A stretch of DNA of 6,974 bases, taken from the NCBI GenBank assembly GCA_012799535.1, contig JAAZLB010000168.1:1-6974 (forward strand), in the 5' to 3' direction. This DNA is from Bacillota bacterium. Its GTDB lineage: Bacteria; Bacillota; Limnochordia; Darwinibacteriales; Darwinibacteriaceae. The position numbers and the translations under genes were made by a program. Shown here in pieces: positions 1 through 5,831 of the stretch (positions are counted from its first letter, which is position 1; each line of letters opens with the position of its first letter). The notes under the pieces are model-generated. The model worked only from the letters and a program-made list of their open reading frames with translations. It was not told the DNA's origin and did not search any database.

Positions 1-2720
1 CCAAACTGAATGATCGTAACTGTAGACGAAAGCATGAGTACCATAAAACCTAGGGCAACAGACAAAGCGTTAGCCATAATGGCGGTACCCACTTGGCTTA
101 GGGTCTGCTTTAAGGCCTCTTCTAAGGAATCGGTTTGTTCTCTCGCCCGACGGAAGCGATTTGCAAAGTGGATGGAATAATCGACTCCAGTACCAACAGC
201 TACACTCGCAATCATAGTGGTAGCTACATCTAAGGCAATTCCAGCAATGGCCATAGTGCTAAAATTAATCAAGACAGTGAGCATAATTGGCAAGCAAGCT
301 ATGATCCCCATAGGAATGGAGCGCAACTGTAAGATAAGCAATAGTGCTACAAGGCAAATTGAAAGAAGTAAGCTACGCCACTGGCTTGTTTGCAGTCTAC
401 TGGTGGTCACTTCATAGATTACAGGACTCCCAGTGAGCATTACCTCAAACTCGTCAACGGAGACTGCAGGGTGTTGCTGATATTTCGCCGGTAACTCAGT
501 TAAATAAACTTCATTGACCCAAATATCACTTAAAATGCCACTTAAGGCTTCTACGGTGACCTGGTGATCAGCCTTACTTGTTAGATCAAGTGCGATTGTT
601 TCTAGTAAATCGCTCCTAACATCGTGGTATACCCAGCTAGCTTCTTCCCATAGATCATAAGCCAAGTCCTCCAAGTCAAAGGGATCATTACTGGGATTTA
701 CATTTGCAAAAGCAGCGGCCATAATCTCAGGTTCGCTTCCAGCCGCCAACAAATCAAAAGCTAACTTGCGGGTAGTTATAGGATTATCAAGTTCAAACCA
801 AAGCTCTTCCGGTTCAAGGAAGTATAGAATGATATCCTCCAGCTCCCAGCTGTAATCTCTGGCAAACGCATTCCTATCAAAACTGCGTAATTCAACTAGG
901 GCATCTTCCACCTCTTTAACTTGAATGGCCGTTGGTTCTACCCAAAGTAGACTAGAGATCTCTTTGGTTAGCTGTTCTTGTAAGCTACTTTCAGCTAAAG
1001 TGGCTAACTCCCCATCAGCCAAATCCAAATCTACGACGTAAGCGGAGGTGGGCAAATCATTTAAGAAAGTGCGAATTTGTTCATTAGTTCCGGCCATCCG
1101 AGTTGACTTAGTTTCAGCCACTCGAGAGACAACAAGGCCTTGAGCATAATCGGATGTCACATAACCTTTGAGTTGGTCTTGCCCCTCTAGGAATAGCCCT
1201 AATGATGAAACTTGATTGCGAGTAGCCGGAATTCGAGCAGGTCCGTTAATTGTCTTGTTCGCTTCCTCAATTAAAGTTGCATACGACATGGGATTATGCG
1301 TCTCCACATCTTCAAGATATTGTTCTATGGCTTGCATTTGTCTCAAAACAAAGGGACTTTTTAAATCTCCCTTAATATGCACTTGTAAAGGAGATGCACC
1401 GCCAAAGTGTTCGTTAACAAGATCGATTGCTACACTCGTTGGATGATCAGGCTTAAAAAATCCTGCTAAGTCAGTATCATAGGTTAGCTTAGGCATTTGG
1501 GTCACTCCGAAGCCCACTACAACGAGAACGATCACTACAATCGCAGCGCGATGTTTGAAGATGTGACCCCCGAGATTCGCCAAGTTTGTTGAACCACCGT
1601 TTTCTCGTCTACGAGAAGGACGATATGGCATGACAACCAATATTGCAGGAACGAGACAAATAGCTGTAATGAATGCGGCAAATACACCAAAGACTGTAAA
1701 GGCTCCAAATTGCTTAATTGGCAAAAGATCTGCAGTGACCAAGGAACCAAATCCTGCCATAGTGGTCAAACCAGAAAGTAGTAGAGGTACACCTACTTGA
1801 CTCATTGCCTGAACTAGATCGTCCTTTTTAGTTTCTTCACTTTTGACAACGCTGTAATATTCATTCATGACATGAATACCGTAAGCACTTCCAACCGAAA
1901 CTAAAATTATCGGAATGGCAATTCCTACTGTTGTAAGGGACTGTCCTAGTGCAGCTACAAGCCCCATGGCCCAAATTACAGAAACCAAAACCGCTACTAA
2001 GGGAATCAGAGTACCCCTTACCGTCCTAAAGGTCATGTAGAGCACAAGTAAAACAATCAAGATAACTGTAGGTAGTAACCTACGTAGGTCTTGCTTAGCC
2101 GCTCGGTCACCATCAACACCAAAGAAAATGGCACCAGTACGGTAATGTTTGTATTGCCCTCCTTGATCCTCCTTAGCAATAATGGAATCCATGGAATCAA
2201 CCGCTAAAAGAGTATCTGCATCAGAATCCAACTTAACCATAATTAGGGCATATCGCCCATCTTCCGAGACTAGATTTCCAGCATACATGTCCTTTTGCAT
2301 AACATACTCTTTAAGCTCAATTAGTTCTGATTCCGTGTAAGTGAGGGTTTCAGAGATTAAACTCTCCACCAACATGGCATCTCCATCTGCCTGCATATCC
2401 ATCACATTCGTGAGACTGAGAACAGAATTTACTCCTTCGACTTTCGAGAACTGATCCGTCAGCTTATCAATATGCTGTAGCGCATCGTTAGTAAAAATAT
2501 CTTCAGTTTCTACCATGACTATGCCAACAGAATTCCCCTCGAATAACTTGTCGATATCCCTGAATGCCGTAACAACTGGATCGTTATCGGGCAGATAATT
2601 GGTAAGATCATCATCAATGACGAGACCCATTGCAAACACTACAAAAACCACAGTGATTACAGTGTTAATCCCGATAAATAGCCAAGGATGGTCTACAATG
2701 TATCTACTTATTCTCTCCAT
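1..2720 (-). CDS. RND-superfamily exporter, MMPL/HAE-3 type (3' end outside window)
   Basis: The minus strand reads open without a stop from the ATG at 2720 to the left edge, giving 906 codons of an inner-membrane RND permease that should export lipids, drugs or other hydrophobic compounds using the proton gradient. It begins MERISRYIVDHPW, then TM1 (about residues 12-33), a first outer loop (about 35-205), a TM2-6 block (about 212-363), TM7 (about 388-407), a second outer loop (about 408-770), and a second TM block from about 775 to the edge. The paired signature segments are SVGSAYGIHVMNEYY (about 274-288) and VGTGVDYSIHFANRF (about 840-854); the latter carries the Asp-Tyr typical of the RND/MMPL TM4-equivalent helix. 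The last few membrane helices, probably around 100 residues, are missing. The duplicated layout in one chain, without a visible membrane-fusion partner, fits the HAE-3/MMPL branch rather than AcrB. The substrate cannot be told. A strong promoter and TetR-type palindrome lie directly upstream. Confidence 0.93.
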   Translation of the reverse strand, partial: MERISRYIVDHPWLFIGINTVITVVFVVFAMGLVIDDDLTNYLPDNDPVVTAFRDIDKLFEGNSVGIVMVETEDIFTNDALQHIDKLTDQFSKVEGVNSVLSLTNVMDMQADGDAMLVESLISETLTYTESELIELKEYVMQKDMYAGNLVSEDGRYALIMVKLDSDADTLLAVDSMDSIIAKEDQGGQYKHYRTGAIFFGVDGDRAAKQDLRRLLPTVILIVLLVLYMTFRTVRGTLIPLVAVLVSVIWAMGLVAALGQSLTTVGIAIPIILVSVGSAYGIHVMNEYYSVVKSEETKKDDLVQAMSQVGVPLLLSGLTTMAGFGSLVTADLLPIKQFGAFTVFGVFAAFITAICLVPAILVVMPYRPSRRRENGGSTNLANLGGHIFKHRAAIVVIVLVVVGFGVTQMPKLTYDTDLAGFFKPDHPTSVAIDLVNEHFGGASPLQVHIKGDLKSPFVLRQMQAIEQYLEDVETHNPMSYATLIEEANKTINGPARIPATRNQVSSLGLFLEGQDQLKGYVTSDYAQGLVVSRVAETKSTRMAGTNEQIRTFLNDLPTSAYVVDLDLADGELATLAESSLQEQLTKEISSLLWVEPTAIQVKEVEDALVELRSFDRNAFARDYSWELEDIILYFLEPEELWFELDNPITTRKLAFDLLAAGSEPEIMAAAFANVNPSNDPFDLEDLAYDLWEEASWVYHDVRSDLLETIALDLTSKADHQVTVEALSGILSDIWVNEVYLTELPAKYQQHPAVSVDEFEVMLTGSPVIYEVTTSRLQTSQWRSLLLSICLVALLLILQLRSIPMGIIACLPIMLTVLINFSTMAIAGIALDVATTMIASVAVGTGVDYSIHFANRFRRAREQTDSLEEALKQTLSQVGTAIMANALSVALGFMVLMLSSTVTIIQF

Positions 2721-2731
2721 TAATTGCAATG

Positions 2732-2739
2732 CTCCCTCC
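2732..2739 (-). promoter_or_regulatory. Ribosome binding site deciding the start of the RND gene
   Basis: GGAGGGAG on the minus strand lies 11 nt before the ATG at 2720 and 2 nt before an in-frame TTG at 2729 (5 nt counted from the GGAGG core). Another in-frame ATG at 2741 would place this strong site inside the gene, so 2741 is unlikely. I chose 2720, with TTG 2729 as the alternative; the product differs by only three residues. Confidence 0.7.
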
Positions 2740-2753
2740 ATTTTATTCAACCG

Positions 2754-2769
2754 GACCGACTGGTCGGTC
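2754..2769. promoter_or_regulatory. TetR/AcrR-type operator palindrome
   Basis: GACCGACTGGTCGGTC is an inverted repeat with two perfect 7-bp arms (GACCGAC and GTCGGTC) around a 2-bp centre. This GACCGACnnGTCGGTC pattern resembles sites known for TetR-family repressors that control efflux genes in many bacteria. It starts 7 bp downstream of the -10 box of the RND promoter, so it covers the expected transcription start and first transcribed bases, where a bound repressor would block RNA polymerase. No TetR-family gene is visible in the window; the regulator could lie beyond the left edge or elsewhere. Confidence 0.8.
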
Positions 2770-2776
2770 TACACGT

Positions 2777-2804
2777 ATTATAGCACCGTCCCCTTGAATG
2801 TCAA
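2777..2804 (-). promoter_or_regulatory. SigA-type promoter of the RND gene
   Basis: On the minus strand the -35 box is TTGACA (2804-2799) and the -10 box is TATAAT (2782-2777), with a 16-bp spacer. Both hexamers match consensus exactly, so unrepressed expression should be strong, which explains the need for the operator just downstream. Transcription should start near 2770, giving a leader of about 50 nt. Confidence 0.85.
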
Positions 2805-2839
2805 TAGTTACCAAGCTTTGTTTGGGATAATAATTTGTT

Positions 2840-2873
2840 AAAATAAAATCAGGACACCTAATGGTACCCTGAT
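2840..2873 (-). terminator. Rho-independent terminator of the XRE gene
   Basis: Read on the minus strand, AUCAGGGUACC, loop AUUA, and GGUGUCCUGAU form an 11-bp stem with all positions paired, two of them as G-U wobbles, followed at once by UUUAUUUU. On the plus strand the two wobbles become A-C mismatches, and there is no U tract on that side. The element therefore terminates minus-strand transcription. It lies 41 nt after the XRE stop codon and upstream of the RND promoter, so it separates the two minus-strand units. Confidence 0.82.
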
Positions 2874-2913
2874 CTCACGTTAGAATAGGCAAGTTCTGAA
2901 CTATTATCTTTCC

Positions 2914-3186
2914 TTAGATGAAGTAATATGAGCTTAAGAAAGCTATTGGCTTCTCGATCAGTTGCTTTATCTTTAAAATAGCCCCACACGATAGCTCGTC
3001 TATTGTCACCTCAAAGATCTGGGCAAGTTCAGGTAGCTTTGCTATATCGGGCATTGAGTTACCCCGTTCCCAATTTGGCACTGCCTGAAAGCTGATACTC
3101 ATTTTGTCCGCTAGTTCCATCTGAGTCATGTTTTTCCCTTTCCTCAATCCCGATATTTTCCTATCGATATTCTCCATACTAAACAT
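2914..3186 (-). CDS. Short XRE-family helix-turn-helix protein, probably truncated
   Basis: This encodes 90 residues. The first 65 form a Cro/C1-type HTH: RKISGLRKGKNMTQMELADK (9-28), then the recognition segment ISFQAVPNWERG (31-42), then MPDIAKLPELAQIFEVTIDEL (45-65). Such domains bind operator DNA as dimers. The start is supported by AGAGGG (3200-3195), 8 nt upstream of the ATG. Two things are odd. Residue 37 is Pro (codon 3078-3076) in the middle of the recognition helix, where this family normally has Ser in QAVSNWERG; a proline there should bend or break the helix. After IDEL the protein ends in an unrelated-looking 25-residue tail, where relatives I recall continue into a longer C-terminal domain. 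The open frame and intact terminator suggest it may still be expressed, but DNA-binding function is doubtful. No target can be inferred. Confidence 0.72.
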   Translation of the reverse strand: MFSMENIDRKISGLRKGKNMTQMELADKMSISFQAVPNWERGNSMPDIAKLPELAQIFEVTIDELSCGAILKIKQLIEKPIAFLSSYYFI

Positions 3187-3262
3187 AGCTATTTCCCTCT
3201 ACTTAAATTGTGACTCCATTGTAAGCTACTAAATAATGAAAAGCTAACAAGTGGTGGTTGAA

Positions 3263-3366
3263 TTGAGGCAAATTAGGGTTCAAGTAACGGTTGAAGAACA
3301 AGGAATGACTCTCATATTGTGAAATCTACCCTTAGAATCCCAAGAAAATTTGAAAGTAGGTCATAA
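3263..3366 (+). pseudogene. Possible 5' remnant of an S4-domain/RluA-like pseudouridine synthase gene
   Basis: From TTG 3263 the frame reads LRQIRVQVTVEEQGMTLIL and then stops at TGA 3320. Restoring one missing base near 3318 continues it as VKSTLRIPRKFE to a TAA at 3364. The joined pattern, a beta-like start, then EEQGMTL, then a helix ending LRIPRKF, looks like the N-terminal S4-type RNA-binding segment of RluA-family pseudouridine synthases. Nothing of the catalytic domain follows; the next bases are already the Nudix pseudogene. The assignment is by eye from about 30 residues and is weak. A chance open frame cannot be excluded. Confidence 0.3.
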
Positions 3367-3367
3367 A

Positions 3368-3772
3368 ATGAAACTTATTGAGCAAATCAGGAATTACAAG
3401 CCCTCAATGAAAATCAAGAAAAAATGGAGAACGAAATTTACTTCAAGTTGCAATCAGAGAAGTTCAAGAGGAGAGCGGTCTGAAAAACATTCGCTACCTA
3501 ACTGACGACATATTTTCCCTAGAGGTGCTCACTGTAGATGGTCTATCAAGCATGGTGAATATGTTTTATCTCATCTGCACCTAAACCTTACCTTCCTGTT
3601 GGAAGCAGATGAAAATGAAGACTTGTTCGTGAAAGAAGACGATAACAGCGGGGTTGCCTGGTTTAGCTTAGAAGAAGCTGTAAAAGCGTCAACAGAACCA
3701 TGGTTTCGAGAAAATGTTTATCACAAACTCAATGAGAAGCTGAATAGCTTTGTCCATGCCCCTGTCAAATGA
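3368..3772 (+). pseudogene. Nudix hydrolase pseudogene (two frameshifts and internal deletion)
   Basis: The pieces lie in order but in different frames. MKLIEQIRNYKP starts at ATG 3368; after a one-base loss near 3403 it continues NENQEKMENEIYF. LQVAIREVQEESGL (about 3441-3482) leads into KNIRYLTDDIFSLEVLTVDG. After a second one-base loss near 3543 come HGEYVLSHLHLNLTFLLEA and a C-terminal segment including GVAWFSLEEAVKAS and EPWFRENVYHKLNEKL, ending at TGA 3770-3772. Nudix enzymes hydrolyse nucleoside diphosphate derivatives through the metal-binding box GX5EX7REUXEEXGU. Here only the REVQEESGL half remains. The preceding Gly and Glu and roughly 60 residues of core strands, present in relatives I recall (about 200 residues), are gone. 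The product cannot be an active enzyme. The surviving parts are still easy to read, so the decay is probably recent. Family assignment is firm; the original substrate is unknown. Confidence 0.88.
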
Positions 3773-3847
3773 TTTCTACATACCCCTGTGTTCCAATGAC
3801 AGTCACGGAGTTATGGCGTCCATAGTACTTGAGAACAGTCTGGACCC

Positions 3848-3872
3848 AAAAAGGTACAGTTTTAGCTGCACC
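3848..3872 (-). terminator. Minus-strand terminator-like hairpin without an obvious gene
   Basis: On the minus strand GGUGCAG, loop CUAAAA, and CUGUACC pair over 7 bp, including one G-U wobble, and are followed directly by UUUUU. On the plus strand the wobble becomes an A-C mismatch and no U tract follows, so only minus-strand termination makes sense. No convincing minus-strand gene lies just upstream (3873-4000). It may be left over from a lost gene, or may stop antisense transcripts coming from the marR side. Confidence 0.5.
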
Positions 3873-3923
3873 ACTTGGCTAGGCAAGCCAGCATTTGCTC
3901 ACCTGAATAATTTTGAAATTTAA

Positions 3924-3953
3924 TTGACGAGTAACGGACTCTTTTGCTATAGT
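3924..3953 (+). promoter_or_regulatory. SigA-type promoter of the marR-MATE operon
   Basis: TTGACG (3924-3929) and TATAGT (3948-3953) are separated by 18 bp, each one base from consensus. Transcription should start near 3960, just before the double operator, giving a leader of about 55 nt to the ATG at 4015. Confidence 0.75.
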
Positions 3954-3966
3954 CAAATAAGATACA

Positions 3967-3997
3967 GTTGTAAATCACAACTGTTGTCAACTACAAC
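3967..3997. promoter_or_regulatory. Double MarR-type operator
   Basis: Two copies of GTTGT-N5-ACAAC stand in tandem, at 3967-3981 and 3983-3997, with centres 16 bp apart. The first copy extends to perfect 8-bp arms, ACAGTTGT (3964-3971) and ACAACTGT (3977-3984). GTTGT/ACAAC half-sites of this kind are typical of MarR-family dimer sites. The pair lies between the expected start of transcription and the ribosome site of the adjacent marR-type gene, so autorepression of the whole operon is the likely role. Confidence 0.8.
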
Positions 3998-4014
3998 TTA
4001 TGTGGGAGGTTGCT

Positions 4015-4440
4015 ATGCTCATTCAAGATCTCGTTATCATTGCAAAAGGTGCGAAAAGCTATATCAAAACAAACAGAGCCGCTTTGCCCTTATCCGGAAT
4101 TGAACAATCCATCTGTATCCATATCTACCTTCACGGACAAACCAACCAAGACCAGCTCGCAAAGGCGTTAATGATGGATAAGGGAAATATGGCTAGGACT
4201 TTGGCCTCTTTGGAACAAGAAGGTTTAGTACACCGGGCTGAAAATCCTAACAACCGACGAGAAAATCTCGTTTCCATTACAGCCCGGGGCGAAGAACTAA
4301 TCCAACCGCTTATCCAACTCTGTACAGACTGGGAATATGTAGCACTACAGAGTCTAAGTGATGAAGAAGCCGCTCTATTTAAAAACGTGTGTAGCAAGAT
4401 TAGCCAACAGGCAGAACAATGGAAAGAGGTAGAAAAATAA
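4015..4440 (+). CDS. MarR-family transcriptional regulator of the MATE pump
   Basis: This 141-residue protein has the usual MarR length. It has an N-terminal dimerisation helix (about 1-20), a winged helix-turn-helix (about 28-95) with QLAKALMMDKGNMARTLASL (47-66) as the recognition region, EGLVHR leading to a wing NPNNRRENLVSITARG (about 77-92), and a C-terminal dimerisation helix ending WKEVEK. The usual Asp at the start of the wing motif is replaced by Asn. GGAGG (4005-4009) lies 5 nt before ATG 4015, so I prefer this start to the ATG at 4000, which touches the operator and would have no Shine-Dalgarno. MarR proteins are dimeric repressors released by small ligands or by oxidation. Three cysteines (34, 103, 126) are present, but none is at the N-terminal position used by OhrR, so ligand sensing is more likely. 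It presumably binds the double site upstream and controls itself and the pump, as MepR does with MepA. Confidence 0.92.
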   Translation: MLIQDLVIIAKGAKSYIKTNRAALPLSGIEQSICIHIYLHGQTNQDQLAKALMMDKGNMARTLASLEQEGLVHRAENPNNRRENLVSITARGEELIQPLIQLCTDWEYVALQSLSDEEAALFKNVCSKISQQAEQWKEVEK

Positions 4441-5831
4441 TGGTAAACGAGGACAAACGAATCACAATCATGCGCGATGCTCCGCCCCTTCAAGCTATTT
4501 TAACCATGTCTATACCCGTTATTTTAGGAATGATGGTCAACGTTGTTTACAACCTAGTGGACACCTGGTTTATCGGCTTGCTGGGAGATGAACTTCAACT
4601 GGCGGCCAGTAGTCTTTCTACCCCCATTTTTGTGTTGATCATGGCGGTAGCAAGCCTAATTGGTACGGGAGGAGCCTCCTATCTTTCCCGTAGTCTCGGT
4701 GCTGGCCGGAAGGAACAAGCGGAAAAGGTCATTGCCACTGCAATTCTCTTAATCTGCCTCTTTGGTCTAATCGTGGCTACGACTGGTATAATTTTTCGTA
4801 ACCAAATTCCTTATATCCTAGGCGCCAGTGAACTCAGTTTTGAATATACGCTACAATACGCAATTACCTTGATGATAGGCGGCATATTTATTATCGCCAA
4901 TTTTGTCCTCGGCCAATTAATCCGAGCCGAAGGGTCTACCAAGCTATCTATGATAGGCATGATGGTAGGAACAGTCGCCAACATCATTCTGGATCCCCTC
5001 TTCATTTTTACCTTTGGTTGGGGGATCACCGGTGCTGCCATTGCCACAGTGATCGGCAACGGCTTGTCAGCACTCTTTTTCTTAGCCTGTTATCTTCGGA
5101 AAAAAACTTTTTTGAGTCTAACTTTTCACCAATTTACCCTCGAATCCCCTATTTTAAAGGAAATCTTCTCCATTGGCATACCTGTTACAGCTGGACAAAT
5201 GCTAGTCAGTGTAGCGCAGATGATACTCAACAATCTAGCTAGCGGCTACGGAGACACCACAGTGGCTGCCCTAGGCATTGCACTTAAAATCATGACTATT
5301 GGTACCTTCATTTTTATGGGATTCAGTGCTGGCTGTCAGCCTCTCATGGGCTACAACTATGGTTCGGGCAACTACATGCGAATGAAAGAATTTATCAAAA
5401 CCGGGATTATGCTCACAAGTCTTGTCGGTTTAGTTCTTATGCTTGCCATGGGAATCTTCGCCCCGTTCTTGGTGGGCGCTTTCACACCACTCGAGGAGGT
5501 TCGAACTAGCGGAACCACCATACTACGTGCCCTAATTTTATCTCTCCCCTTCATGGGTGGCACTACCCTTTGTTCAACAACATTCCAGGCTATGGGTCAA
5601 CCTATGAAGGCCTTTATTCTAACCATCTCTAGGCAAGGACTGCTATACATCCCCTTATTATTCCTCCTCAATCATCTCTTTGGTTGGAACGGGATGGTGT
5701 ATTCTCAGCCTATTGCAGATGTGATCATGCTTTTGATTGCCAGCTCTTTTCTCTTAAAGGTGTTGCATGGGCTTAAAGAGGATTCGGGGGAAGTAGAAGT
5801 CGATTTAATTTCCACTTCGGAGCAGATCTGA
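4440..5831 (+). CDS. MATE-family multidrug efflux transporter (MepA/NorM-like)
   Basis: This 463-residue membrane protein has the normal MATE length with about 12 hydrophobic segments in two homologous halves (about 17-210 and 238-445). It exports cationic drugs or metabolites in exchange for Na+ or H+. Visible family marks are the TM1 motif YNLVDTWFIG with Asp41, the position of a conserved ion/substrate-coupling Asp in several MATE proteins, QLIRAEGSTKLSM (about 159-171), NIILDPLFIF (181-190), GITGAAIATVIG (195-206), and in the second half FSAGCQPLMGYNYGSGN and QAMGQPMKAF. I chose ATG 4440, which overlaps the marR stop as TAATG and has AGAGGT (4425-4430) 9 nt upstream. ATG 4419 in the same frame would lie inside the ribosome site region. 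The overlap suggests translational coupling. The last 27 bp overlap the convergent permease gene. The MarR-MATE pairing mirrors mepRA of staphylococci, but the drug range cannot be deduced. Confidence 0.94.
   Translation: MVNEDKRITIMRDAPPLQAILTMSIPVILGMMVNVVYNLVDTWFIGLLGDELQLAASSLSTPIFVLIMAVASLIGTGGASYLSRSLGAGRKEQAEKVIATAILLICLFGLIVATTGIIFRNQIPYILGASELSFEYTLQYAITLMIGGIFIIANFVLGQLIRAEGSTKLSMIGMMVGTVANIILDPLFIFTFGWGITGAAIATVIGNGLSALFFLACYLRKKTFLSLTFHQFTLESPILKEIFSIGIPVTAGQMLVSVAQMILNNLASGYGDTTVAALGIALKIMTIGTFIFMGFSAGCQPLMGYNYGSGNYMRMKEFIKTGIMLTSLVGLVLMLAMGIFAPFLVGAFTPLEEVRTSGTTILRALILSLPFMGGTTLCSTTFQAMGQPMKAFILTISRQGLLYIPLLFLLNHLFGWNGMVYSQPIADVIMLLIASSFLLKVLHGLKEDSGEVEVDLISTSEQI

Noticed and set aside
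217..1446. Short plus-strand open frames (217-417, 1216-1446) and a minus-strand one (1535-1750) inside the RND gene
   Set aside because: They lie in other frames of a continuous, family-recognisable coding sequence and lack ribosome sites or family features.
2741..2741. ATG at 2741 as start of the RND protein
   Set aside because: The strong ribosome site GGAGGGAG would lie inside the gene, directly after this ATG, leaving the ATG without its own site.
2599..2841. Plus-strand 80-codon open frame over the RND promoter and operator
   Set aside because: It covers the 5' end of the RND gene and its control sites, and the translation resembles no protein.
3218..3223. TACAAT as -10 box of the XRE gene on the minus strand
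   Set aside because: No matching -35 box at a normal distance; TTGTTA lies too far upstream.
3209..3236. Possible weak plus-strand promoter (TTGTGA and TAAATA) ahead of the decayed patch
   Set aside because: Both boxes are poor matches and the downstream gene is broken, so there is nothing to support it.
3765..3878. Minus-strand open frame of 37 codons across the Nudix 3' end and the orphan hairpin
   Set aside because: It has no good start or ribosome site, overlaps the better supported Nudix remnant and terminator hairpin, and matches no family I recognise.
3875..3892. Small inverted repeat TGGCT/AGCCA near 3876-3890
   Set aside because: Only 5-bp arms with no U tract and no link to a gene; within chance expectation.
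4131..5563. Open frames opposite or out of frame within marR and the MATE gene (4131-4493, 4811-5059, 5018-5242, 5372-5563)
   Set aside because: These are shadows of the two recognised genes; their translations have no coherent domain or start signal.
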